A DNA stretch of 64,000 nucleotides from the NCBI GenBank assembly GCA_034008185.1, contig CM067082.1, positions 7,672,984 to 7,736,983 of the forward strand. The letters are read 5' to 3'. Made by a program: the position numbers and the translations under genes. The stretch is from Gorsachius magnificus. Taxonomy: Eukaryota; Chordata; Aves; Pelecaniformes; Ardeidae. The stretch's first letter is position 1. Every line of letters begins with the position of its first letter. Below are positions 12,170-22,764 of the stretch, in pieces. A model generated the notes under the pieces. It did no database searches and was not told where the DNA came from. It saw only the letters and a program-made list of their open reading frames with translations.

Positions 12170-12727
12170 TGTCATGGTTTAACCCGGCTGGCAACTCAGC
12201 ACCACGCAGCCGCTCGCTCACTCCCCCCCCTCCCTCAGTGGGATGGGGGAGAGAATCGGGAAGGAGAAAAAGGTTCGAGCCGAGGGCTGAGATAAAGACA
12301 GTTTAATAAGAGAAAATAATAATAATAGTAATAATGAGAATGATAACAAAATATACAGAATATACAAAACGAATGATGCACAATGCAATTGCTCACCACC
12401 CGCCGACCGATGCCCAGCCCGTCCCGAGCCGCGATCACTCTCCCCGCAACCGACCGACCGACTAAACCCCCCCCCCCGGGCATGTCGTTATATGGTATGG
12501 AATAGCTCTTTGGACAGTTTGGGTCCTAGCTGTGCTGTACTCCCAGCTTGTTATGCCCCTGGCCGAGCAGGAGAAGCTCAAAAAATCCTTGAACAGTCTG
12601 AGCACTGCTTGGCAACAACTAAAAACATCAGCGTGTTATCAACATTCTTCTGGCACTAAATCCAAAGCACAGCACTATGCTAGCTTCTGTGAAGAAAATT
12701 AACTCTATCCCAGCTGAAACCAGGACA
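12170..12727 (-). mobile_element. Nested solo LTR inserted into the outer LTR
   Basis: A complete LTR of about 558 bp lies in minus orientation: the plus strand begins TGTCATGGTTTAACC and ends CCAGGACA. It is flanked by a perfect 5-bp duplication, GACCC, at 12165-12169 and 12728-12732, inside the outer LTR. This proves it is the younger insertion. Like the LTR at 7626 it lacks the TATATAAA box and has a long G-run (C-run at 12467-12477 on this strand) next to TTTAGTCGGTCGGTC. ATTAAA, read on the minus strand, is at 12302-12307. Confidence 0.95.
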
Positions 12728-13024
12728 GACCCCAACTGGCCCAAGGGCTATTCTAGACCATATGACGTCATGCTCGGTATATAAACTGGGGGAGTTGGCC
12801 AGGGGACAGCAATCACTGCTCAGGCACTGGCGGGGTGTTGGTTGGTGGGTGATGAGCAGTGGCATCACTTGTTTTTCCTGGGTTTTATTTCTCTCTCTCT
12901 CGTTGTTTTCCTTTTCATTATTATTATCATTAGTAGTAGTAGTATTCAATTATTATACTGTTTTTATCTCAACCTATGAGTTTTCTTACTTTTGCTCTCA
13001 TGATTCTGTCCCCCATCCCACCAG
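12728..13024 (+). mobile_element. Outer LTR, 3' part, truncated
   Basis: Continues the LTR begun at 11959: CCAAGGGCTATTCTAGACC, then a TATA box and the ATGAGTTTTCTTACTTTTG block. Homology stops near CCCATCCCACC at about 13024. The last 60 or so bases, ending in CA in other copies, are missing, so no target-site duplication can be defined for the outer element. Confidence 0.88.
12778..12785 (+). promoter_or_regulatory. TATA box of the outer LTR
   Basis: TATATAAA follows GTCATGCTCGG in the position expected for an LTR core promoter and is shared with the LTR at 19122-19701. Whether it is active is unknown, and the LTR is disrupted about 50 bases upstream by the nested insertion. Confidence 0.6.
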
Positions 13025-14741
13025 GATGGAGAGACTTCTTATAATACAAAATAAAAATTTTGAAAATCTGCTGGGAAAAAAAAGGTATTTCAATAAGCCA
13101 GTCTCTTAAGCTGCAAAAGCTCTTGCCGATGCATATCAGAAAACATTGGTTTTAACAATAATATCTGATGCAATGCTACCCAGTTTGAAAAAAAAATCAT
13201 TGTTTATACTGAATTACAGTGAAACTGAGAACCAATCCTGAAATATCCTTTGAAATAAAAACTGCGTGTTGTACTGTAAAGATGACTGCATATTAAATGA
13301 AGACTTATCGTTGTATTGTCAGACAGTAATTTTATCTATGTCCAACTTATTTATTTAGTAGATAAATTTAGAACTGGATTCTTTCCACAAGGTTTCGGTA
13401 CCATACCAGGTCTAAAGTACAGGATCAGAGCAATGAATACAGTAAGACAATATGCTTTCGCTACAGTAATAAGTGAAATTCAGCACTGACATGCAAACAG
13501 GTTCAACTGAGTGTCCCTTACTTCAGCTTCATTAGAGTTCAGCTTACTAATCGATAACTGAGTCAGCCATTGCTGCAGGCAGTCTGAGGAGATAAAAGTG
13601 AGAAGAAATACTGTTCTTGGAAGTATCATTTCCAGGGGATATTAGCTCAAGGGTTCATAGTTACATGCCACCAAAGCTCTGACTCAGCCTCTTATCTAAA
13701 ATGTCATTGGGAGAATTTATCCCTTAGAACCATTGGAATTTCCAGCTTTCTACAGAGATTGTTCTGGTCAGAGCTTTAATTTTAAAAATGCTCACTGTGG
13801 ACAGGAATATGAGGAATACTGGATTCAGATAAATCAATAACTTATCTAAGAATCCATCTGTACCGTAGGCATGTGCTTGTGAATCATTCAGATTCACCCC
13901 ACTGAAGAAAACAGAAAATTCTACCAGTCCCACATATGCACCATTAGAGTCAGCTGATTGGTCAAACATCCCCCAAATTACAAAAAATTGTCTGGCATTT
14001 GACATAAAATCTCCAGTTTCAGATTTTATGAAACAAACTGGGTAAGCAAAAAAGAAAATGGAATTTGGATTTGCATTTATTTGTTCATTTGTTTCCTTTA
14101 GTTTGTCATTTCAACACACTTGCAGGAAATCATAAAATCTGGGCAGCAGTTTAAAATAACCTAACTACATTTTCTAAAACTTTCACAAACGGGTCTATCA
14201 AGCTTGCTTACTCTTTTTTAGAACTAACAGATGTTTAAAGTACTTACCTGAGAGCCTGAACTAGTAGCTTTGAAGAGGCAGTCATGGAATCAGCAATTCT
14301 GGTCTGCAGTTTCGACTGCTGTTCACTACTGTATGACTTCTGGCACTCTTCCCTGCACTCTGTCTGTATTGCAGCCTCACCCTGCCTTTTCAAGGGTCAT
14401 ACTGTTTAATGTCCTGCAAAAAGTTGCATTCCTGCAAATCTGCAAGAATATTCATAGCCTTTTAGCAAAGAAATGCAGCAAACTACCAAAACAGGAAGAA
14501 GAAAACTGAGAATAATATCTTGAGTCCTCCCAACATTTCCAAAACATGGGCCTTGCACATCTATTTCATGTTGTTTCTTAAAGAAGTGGTATCTGTGCAA
14601 TTATACAGCTTTTGTAAATATTTGTGTATAAGTTTACGCTAAATATCTCTTGCACAATTTTAACGTCCAACCAAAAAAAACCTTGACAATAAATATAGTT
14701 CCTTAAGTGAACTACAAGGTTTCTTAAGTAGCACCTGTCAC
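13025..14741. other. Unique AT-rich DNA, no gene recognised
   Basis: About 1.7 kb has no recognisable repeat. Open frames are at most 93 codons without domain-like features. Confidence 0.55.
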
Positions 14742-15859
14742 TGTCTCCCACAGCATTCTCCTAGAGAAGCTGGTGGCTCATGGCTTAGACAGGCGTACTC
14801 TTCACTGTGAAAAAACTGGCTGGATGGCCAAGCCCAGAGACTGGTGGTGAACAGAGTTAAATCCAGTTGGTGGCCGGTCACAAGCGGTGTCCTCCAGGGC
14901 TCAGTGTTGGGGCCAGTTCTGTTTAACATCTTTATCAATGATCTGGATGAGGGCACTGAGTGCGCCCTCAGTAAATTTGCAGATTACACCAAATTGTGTG
15001 GGAGTGTCAATCTGCTCGAGGATAGGGAGGCTCTGCAGAGGGATCTGGACAGGGTGGATTGATGGGCCAAGGCCAACTGTATGAGGTTTGACAATGCCAA
15101 GTGCTGGGTCCTGCACTTTGGTCACCACAACCCCATGCAGCGCTACAGGCTTGGGGAAGAGTGGCTGGAAAGCTGCCTGGCAGAAAAGGACGTGAGGGTG
15201 TTGGTTGACAGCCAGCTGAATATGAGCCAGCAGTGTGCTCAGGTGGCCAAGGTGGCCAACAGCATCCTGACTTGTATCAGGAATAGTGTGACCAGCAGGA
15301 ATAGGGAAGTGATTGTCCCCCTGTACTTGGCACTGGTAAGGCCGCACCTCAAATCCTGTGTTCAGTTTTGGGCCCCTCACTACAAGAAAGATGTTGCATT
15401 GCTGAAGCATGTCCAAAGAAGGGCAACAAAGCTGGAAAGGGGTCTGGAGCGCAAGTATGATGAGGAGCGGCTGAGGGAAGTGGGGTTGTTTAGCCTGGAG
15501 AAGAGGAGGCTCAGGAGAGACCTTATCGCACTCTACAACTACCTGACAGGAGAGTGTAGTGATGTGGGTGTCGGTCTCTTCTCCCAAGTACCTAGCAATA
15601 GAACAAGAGGAAATGGCCTGAAGTTGTGTCAGGGGAGGTTTCAGATGGATATTAGGAAAAATTTCTTTACTGAAGGAGTGGTCAAGTATAGGAACAGGCT
15701 GTCCAGAGAGGTGGTGGAGTCACTATCCCTGGAGGTGTTCAAAAAACCTGTAGAAATGGCACTTCAGGACATGGTTTAGCAGGCATGGTGGTGGTGGGTT
15801 GATGATTGGACTTGATGATCTTGGAGGTCTTTTCCAACTTTAATGATTCTGTGATTCTA
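14742..15859 (+). mobile_element. CR1 LINE, 5'-truncated with intact 3' end
   Basis: A plus-strand CR1 copy of about 1.1 kb begins inside the RT domain (TCTCCCACAGCATTCTCC block). It runs to the typical 3' end: GGACTTGATGATCTTGGAGG, then AATGATTCTGTGATTCT. It belongs to the same or a very close subfamily as the copy at 2692-3588 but keeps the 3' end that copy has lost. Coding remnants are described separately. Confidence 0.95.
14844..15779 (+). pseudogene. CR1 ORF2 fragment broken by one stop codon
   Basis: This is the CR1 ORF2 frame from late in the RT domain to the C-terminus. It is open from 14844, stops at TGA 15060-15062, and resumes in the same frame to the native-looking end at 15779. 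The stop falls where the copy at 2692 has Gln (LDQWAEANC versus VD-stop-WAKANC), so it is a nonsense change rather than a frameshift. The catalytic box reads FADY instead of FADD (Tyr codon at 14985-14987), so the second catalytic Asp is lost. Another difference is Cys in KLCGS where the other copy has Gly. The remaining 232 codons after the stop are open. The copy is dead as an enzyme. Confidence 0.9.
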
Positions 15860-17664
15860 ACAGGTGCTTCAAAGAGAAGAGAGGCTATTAACACATATTC
15901 CCTTTCCACAGTATCATATGAAAGGGCATGACACAAACTCAGGCTTTGCTACATGTCAAAAAATCCTCTCTGGAGAGAGATGTTATAAATTTCACCATAG
16001 TGACATGAAAACCTCTCTGATCTCATGTTGCATCAGGCATTGACAGGTCCAATAGCACTACCTATTCCCAAGAGAACAATGCTTCAGTATTCTTCTGCTT
16101 AATGACACAGTCTTTAGTTTCTGGATTCAGAGGCTCATCTCACTGCTTTTGGCCATAGTGTAAAGCACAATGCAGAGGAACCCTGCCCAGAGAACTGATC
16201 TAATGCTCTTTTTCAGAAGTACAAACATGCCTAATTTGAATGACTTCATAAAAACAAGAGAGTCTATCAAGACAACATTGGAATGTAGCTATCATCATTT
16301 AAGCATCAGGGAGACCATTTATTCTTAAATGGAGTTATTTTTAAATGAAGATTAATTATTTGTGATGTTTGTGGTACAACTCCAGAAGTGTTAGAGCACT
16401 AACGGGCTGGCAGTTCCCTGAGGCCAGGGGCCGTGGAGAATTTCCCAGGGTGGCAAGGCTGGTCCCAACACCCCATCCAGGAACAGGGCGGACCAGGGTG
16501 CAGTGCCAGCCCTGGGCTCTGGCATCTCCCTGGGGATGGGGGTGGGCCGAGGCCAGGACAGAACATTGGCCTATTGATGGGACTGGCTTGGTGGGTTCCA
16601 TAGCCACAGAGAACAGGGTTCTGGTAGAGCTGGAGACCAACATCCTACAGTGTCGGTGAGGCAGGGACTGATAGCCCAGGGGGGCTAAAATGGGCTCCAG
16701 ATCCATGGGCAGAGATGGGGAAGAAGAGAGTCCCTAAGTGCAACCTGTGATTGCCCTCAGAGCCCTGTCAAACTTAACCTGATACAGGTTTGATGGTAAT
16801 TCCTTCCTGAGGATGAGCTAGGGCAAAAAATCAACTCAGATGCATGAGTTCTTTCATGATCTGGACCATATTTCCCAATTCTGGGAAGCACAGAGTTCAA
16901 CATGCAATTGAGTTATCTGTTAGATCGGGAAAAAATGAAGAGGAAATTATTAACCAGATGAAGTCAGAATAACTAGGGCATCATTTCAAGATCAGACTAA
17001 AAAGATCAATTATTCATTATACTTGGCCTAACCATTTGTCTTTGCTTGTTCTGTGGATTATTTTTTTTCCCCTACAGGCCAGTTATTGTCACCTGTCTCC
17101 TCATCATATGCCATGAATAAACAGAAAAATAGAAATCACACTTTAATATGAGAAATCATTCCCCTTTTGCAATGCTCTTCTATGTAGCGGCTGTTAGAGT
17201 TCAGCAATATAAGGAAACATAAGATGGAATGTAACTGGTTTTTTTATTTCATTTTCATAGTTAAAGAATGTTTCTTGAAATTGGTTTCCATTGTTTATCT
17301 TGTTCTCACTTAAAAAAAACAGGACCACCTGCATATAGATAAAGGGAAGGGAAATGAGTTTTTGTATCTTCTATTTTACATACAAACATTGCTCTTTATA
17401 GTCAAAATCTTCTAAGGGATTGATGGTGTCTTGACTGTATTTGTTTTACTTCTCCTCAATTTAATTTACAGAAAATGTCCTAGTGCAACAAGCAACAGAC
17501 TAAATACAGCGACACACAGAATTACAACATTAAGTTTCCCTCATTTTGGTCACTTGCTAATGCTCCACCTGAGAATATGAAACAAAGATTCCAGTGTCTC
17601 AACGAATGGAATTTTGTGATTCATCTGAAAGAAATTAAAACCAGTCACCAATAATGGAACAAAG
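15860..17664. other. Unique DNA with a GC-rich segment
   Basis: Apart from the GC-rich segment at 16386-16735, listed separately, this is AT-rich sequence without recognisable repeats or genes. Confidence 0.5.
16386..16735. other. GC-rich segment of unknown origin
   Basis: About 350 bases are clearly richer in G and C than the flanks, with abrupt edges. Words such as GGCCAGGGGCCGTGG, CCCTGGGGATGGGGGTGGG and CCCAGGGGGGCTAAAATGGG occur. Open frames exist on both strands (96 codons plus, 116 codons minus) but overlap and look compositional. It could be a decayed LTR or other inserted element, or a fragment of processed sequence. I cannot match it to a known family by eye. Confidence 0.5.
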
Positions 17665-18432
17665 AATCACAGAATCACAGAATCGCAAGGGTTGGAAGGT
17701 ACCTCGGGAGATCATCTAGTCCAACCCCCCTGCTAAAGCAGGTTCACCTCGAGCATGTTACACAGGGCTTCATCCAGGCGGGCTTTGAATATCTCCAGAG
17801 AAGGAGACTCCACAACCCCCCTGGGCAGCCTGTTCCAGTGCTCCGTCACCCTCAGAGTAAAGAAGTTTTTCCTCATATTCAACTAAAACCTCTTATGCTT
17901 CAGTTTGTACCCATTGCCCCTTGTCCTGTCACTGGACACCACTGCAAAGAGTCTGGCTCCATCCTTGTGACTTCCGCCCTTAAGATATTTGTATGCGTTC
18001 ATGAGGTCCCCTCTCAGTCTTCTCTTCTTCAAGCTGAACAAGCCCAACTCTTTCAGCCTTTCCTCATAGGGGAGATGCTCCAGTCCCTTTATCATCCTAG
18101 TTTCTCTCCTCTGGACTCTTTCCAGGAGTTCCTCATCTTTCTTGAACTGGGGATCCCAGAACTGGACACAGTACTCCAGGTGGGCTCTCACCAGGGCAGA
18201 GTAGAGGGGGAGGATAACCTCCCTCGACCTGCTGGCCACACTCCTCTTAATGCACCCCAGGATACCATTGGCCTTCTTGGCAACAAGGGCACACTGCTGG
18301 GTCATGGTCAGCTTGTCATCCACCAGGACTCCCAGGTCCCTCTCGGCAGAGCTGCTTTCCAGCAGGTCAGCCCCCAGCCTGTACTGGTGCATGGGGTTTG
18401 ACCTCCCCAGGTGCAGCACTCGACACTTGACT
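17665..18432 (-). mobile_element. CR1 LINE, 5'-truncated, second subfamily
   Basis: The plus strand starts AGAATCACAGAATCACAG followed by GGGTTGGAAGGTACC and ATCATCTAGTCCAACC, the reverse complement of a CR1 3' end. The minus frame at 17883-18419 (178 codons) encodes the ORF2 C-terminal region with [46 protein letters not shown] and [26 protein letters not shown] split over the usual order. The wording differs consistently from the copies at 1711, 2692 and 14742 (for example SNPMHQ versus NNPMQR, TMTQQ versus MSQQ), indicating a separate CR1 subfamily related to the tail at 11834. Only the post-RT portion is present. Confidence 0.95.
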
Positions 18433-19121
18433 TGTATTGTGTCATTTGTGGTATTAATCCAACAGAGAAATGAATATTCTTGGACAGCTAAAAAAAGGTA
18501 TGGCTTCTCATATAGCTTCTCATATAATTGTAATGTGGAGCAAACACATTACACAATACTCCAGTAATCCAACTCTCCCCATATTCTTGCCTGGGAGACC
18601 TGTAGGTCAGCCCCTATGTCCATGCTTCTCTACTATGAAAATCATACCATAAAAGAGGGAAGAGGAGAAAGGAGGTAGGTGGAAGGAGGTAGGTGGACAG
18701 TATTCGCATAGCATTTTGTGATAGAGCTAGGATATTAGTCAGGACAGACAGTCCCTGGAGCTAGAAAACATTCCTATTGCCATCTAAAAGTAGCATTTAT
18801 ACTGTGATGCAACTGTGATCTAGAACCAACTTTAGTGATCTAGAACCAAGTTGGGAAAAACACTTCTCAAAGTCTCTTCTTGCTTAGCTTGAACTTTTCT
18901 TCTGTGTCTGGAAAGTATGACTCTGAACAAGCCCAGAGCTGTTAATGATTAGATACATCTTGCTTCTGCCTTAGTCCCATGGGAACTATAGCACCTGGCC
19001 ATATTCTGCAATGAATCTGCAATCTCCTCCTTAAGTTCATGTTGAGACACGGTACAAAAATGGATCATGATAAAGGGATCAACTTTCTAGGTGACTTAGT
19101 AGCTGGGACACTCAGCCTGGG
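18433..19121. other. Unique DNA between CR1 and LTR
   Basis: About 690 bases have no recognisable element. A short direct duplication with the core TAGTGATCTAGAACCAA-like wording occurs at about 18816-18850. Confidence 0.55.
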
Positions 19122-19375
19122 TGTCCTGGTTTTGGGTGGGACAGAGTTAATTTTCTTCCTCATAGCTGGTACGGTGCTGTGTTTTGGATTTAGTACTAGA
19201 AGAATGTTGATAACACACTGATGTTTTAGTTGTTGCTAGGTAGCGCTTAGACTGGCCAAGGACTTCTCAGCTCTCAGCTCTGCCAGGTGCACAAGAAGCT
19301 GGGAGGGGACACAGCCAGGACAGCTGATCCAAACTGACCAAAGGGCTATTGCAGACCATATGGCGTCATGCTCAG

Positions 19376-19383
19376 TATATAAA
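19376..19383 (+). promoter_or_regulatory. TATA box of the LTR
   Basis: TATATAAA follows GGCGTCATGCTCAG and precedes CTGGGGG, the expected core promoter layout of this LTR family. Activity is not known. Confidence 0.65.
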
Positions 19384-19521
19384 CTGGGGGAAGAAGAAGG
19401 AAGGGGCGGACATTCAAAGTAATGGCGTCTGTCTTCCCAAGTAACCGTTACGCGTGATGGAGCCCTGCTTTCCTGGGGATGGCTGAGCACCTGCCTGCCC
19501 ATGGGAAGTGGTGAATTAATT

Positions 19522-19541
19522 CTTTGCTTTGCTTTGCTTTG
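19522..19541. repeat. (TTTGC)n short repeat inside the LTR
   Basis: Four TTTGC-type units lie upstream of the ATTAAA signal, at the place where other LTR copies in this window carry TTA repeats. Confidence 0.8.
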
Positions 19542-19701
19542 ATTGCGTGCGCAGCTTTTGCTTTCCCTATTAAACTGTCTTTATCTCAACCCACGAGTTT
19601 TCTCACTTTTGCTCTTCTGATTCTCTCCCCCATTCCATTGTGGGGGGAGTGAGTGAGCGGCAGCATGGTGCTTAGTTGCCAGCCGGGGTTAAACCATGAC
19701 A

Positions 19702-22116
19702 CTGGGTTTTGGTGTTGGATCCAAAGATGACATCTATTTTCTCACCCAAGAACTCGTTAATGTGAACTGTGTAATACTGAAAGAACATAATCCAAACCTC
19801 AGAATTTCCCATACTGATCAGTGGCCTTAGCACAAGGCATAGAGTGCTTCCTGTGCCTTTCTGCATGTTGCTTATTCTTTCACTCTGTACCAGTGAATGT
19901 AGCAGCTCCTTTCTGCCAAGAGGTATATCGACAGCAAGAAGAGTAAAAAGAAACTAACTCTTTGGATGCTCAAGTTATCCTCCTATTAAAACTAAGGACA
20001 TACCTAATAATGTCTTTTGTGTAAATTTTCATTGGAATATGAACTAATAGCATGCTAAGTTATACTTTACATAGATTCAAGAATTCTTAGAATCTTAAAA
20101 TATTTTTAGACTTTTTTTACACTGGATTACATTAATTCATCCTGGAGTGGAACTGAAGAAATTGAGATCCTCCCTGGGAAAATATACTACTGCATGCTTC
20201 TCAACAACGTAATGAATAGCTAAGAATCTTCTACAATTGTCAACAAAACAAACACTAAAACATGTTATCTTGTGTACATGACTTCAAATACTTTGGGATT
20301 TTATTTGTTAGCAGGTTCTGTTGCTCTTGTCTATTCTTTGCTCTCATATAGTACATTTGCTATGAAATAATAACAGAAGGATGGGTTTTATTTTTTAATC
20401 AAGAACAATTCATGTTCTGTTTTTCACTTCTCTTTTCAAACTTTTAAATTTTATTTTAATTCCTTCAGGTTTAGGTAAAGGGATCAAACTGTGGGTTAGT
20501 AAGTTCTTAATTAGACATTTTGATGACTTTAGAGATAGCCTAACTTTGGCTATAAGTTCTCCAATAGGACTGATCTTAGCCTTTTAAAAGTCCAATTAAC
20601 TCTTGCTACTGTACCACATTGGATTTAGAGAAACCTGGCAACCTGAGAAACTTGGCACCTATTTATTTTTTTCCAGCTCCAGCCTTCAAGTGCTCTACAC
20701 ACACTGACACAACGCGAGATGTTACTGGTTCATGTTCCTGCATAAATTGTAGTAAAAAAAAAGAACACTGACCAGCAAATCTGCCACTAGGTGTGAAGAC
20801 AAAAATAACTTTGGGGACCCATGTTCATTTGAAAGCAGCACTTCCTTTTGCACTGGCCACTACGACCTAACTACTTGGACTGCAGACTTAGGCTAAATTA
20901 AACCAATGACTTAGTGTGAAATCTCCATGTCCCATTAGCCAGACTCCCTGAATCATAAAATCTGTGTTGTTCCTAAATGAAAAGTCAGGGGTTTTATTTC
21001 ATTCACTGGGTTTATAGCAATGAAGTATGGTTACATCAGGAAAACTTCTGACCTTTTGCTGTATCTTTTTGAAAACTGCCCTGCTAATGGCCATTCTTAT
21101 TAATTGGATATCTGAAAAACAGATGTTTCAGTACAATTCTTTGTTCCCTGATGTTCAGTCACCCTGTTAATAATACTTACTGCCAGCCATCAAAAGATAA
21201 TAGACTCAATACAGTGTAACAAGATTAAACTGCACATTTGACCAACATCAGTGTCTGTTCTTTGCCAGTGCCAGATAACTCACCTGAACATTTTAAGAAG
21301 TTTTACTTTGTTGACTCTATTTCAACACACATAGAACCTGACCCTGCTAAAACAGTTATGATACTATCTAGCGCAAATATACCAATGTGTGAACATAGAA
21401 ATTGAGGACTTGGTAGTTACTCAGTTCTACCAAGACTGCTGTCATGGCAGCAACCTTTCTTCAAAGACCAGGATAGACAGGGTAGTAACTCCCAAGAGAA
21501 CCTCCACATATTTCATCTGAATTGTCAATGTTTTTAGTGACTGGAAATCAGAATAATTCAGTTGTGAAGATGATGTGTCAGTTCAGCTAGCTTTTGGTTT
21601 TCACTGTTTTCTTTTGTCCTGTTGAAAAGCTGAAATCATGAGTACTAAATGTAAGCTCATCATGCACCATAAAAGCTGTGGAGAAACACATTTTTCAAAT
21701 ACTGTTTTTGATAGGATGTTCAAAATAAATTCCTTTTTTTTCACTAGTTACTCTGGTTTTTACACTTGAACAGTTTGAGGTTGATCCCAGACAAAAACCT
21801 GGAACCATGTTCTTTTTAAATCAGGTTCATAAAATGTGTAGTACCTTTACCATGGTTAACAAAGTGTAGCTCCCTCTTTGTCCCTTTTTTCATCCCATGG
21901 GTGTTATGATCTAATGAGGCTGATCTTTCATTTCAGGGATACAAACTTGTGTGTTACAAACTAAAAGGGGTGCAGTCTTTGCTGTCAAACAAGTTGAACA
22001 TTCCTCTATTTTTGATTGATTGATGGATTAACAGAAGGATAATATAACCCCAAAGTTAACTGGTAATATAAACACAAAGCTAACTCAATATAGAATATTC
22101 ATAGAATATATATTTG
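19702..22116. other. Unique AT-rich DNA, no gene recognised
   Basis: About 2.4 kb has no LTR or CR1 signature. No open frame here is long enough or domain-like enough to report. Confidence 0.55.
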
Positions 22117-22764
22117 TAGATTCATAGAATCATAGAGTCCTAGAATCACAGAATAGAATCATAGAATCATTAAGGTTGGAAAAGACCTCTAAGATCATCA
22201 AGTCCAACCATCAACCCAACAACACCATGCCTGCTAAACCATGTCCTGAAGTGCCACATCTACATGTTTTTTGAACACCTCCAGGGATGGTGACTCCACC
22301 ACCTCTCCGGACAGCCTGTTCCAGTGCTTGACCACTCCTTCAGTACAGAATTTTTTCTAATATCAAATTGAAACCACGAATTGATGAATTGTGAATTCCA
22401 GCTCCTCCTGATTGTTGCCCATGCTGCGTGCATTGGCGTAGATACACTTGACCTAGGCTATGAATTTCATCCCCAACATTGGCATGCCACCCCTAGGCTT
22501 CTCTCTAGTGAGCCTGGTTATATCCCCTTTATCCTTCAAACCTAGTTTAAAGCTCTCTTGATGAGCCCTGCCAACTCATAAGCAAGAATCTTTTTCCTCC
22601 TTTGAGAAAGCTGAACTCCATCTGTCACCAGGAGGCCCAGTGTCGTGTAAACCTCCCCATGATCAAAACCCCCAAAATTCTACCAATGGCACCATCCTCT
22701 GAGCCACCTGTTAATCAGGTGAGTTTTCCTGGTCCTTTCAGTATTCTTCCCTGCCACTGACAGG
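22117..22764 (-). mobile_element. Internally deleted CR1 LINE (3' end joined to 5' coding region)
   Basis: The plus strand starts with an expanded run of CR1 tail units (TTCATAGAATCATAGAG, then AGAATCATAGAATCATTAAGG), then the CR1 3' region to about 22385 (GGAAAAGACCTCTAAGATC, CCACCACCTCTCCGGACAG). From about 22393 the sequence changes to CR1 5' coding sequence. On the minus strand it reads as the beginning of the endonuclease part of ORF2 (IYANARSMGNNQEELE) preceded by the ORF1-ORF2 region. The reverse-transcriptase domain, endonuclease core and everything between are missing. Both pieces share orientation and are contiguous, so an internal deletion or template jump is likely. Two independent insertions side by side remain possible. 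Confidence 0.8.

Larger units (their letters stand above)
19122..19701 (+). mobile_element. Solo LTR with perfect target-site duplication (TATA-containing variant)
   Basis: A complete LTR of 580 bp starts TGTCCTGGTTTTGGGTGG and ends AAACCATGACA. It is flanked by a perfect 5-bp duplication, CTGGG, at 19117-19121 and 19702-19706. It has a TATA box (19376-19383) and ATTAAA (19569-19574). The ends match the LTRs at 7626, 11959 and 12170. The middle (about 19390-19560) is different: it holds a purine-rich block, GTAACCGTTACGCG, and a (TTTGC)n repeat in place of the TTA tract. No internal retroviral genes adjoin it. Confidence 0.94.
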
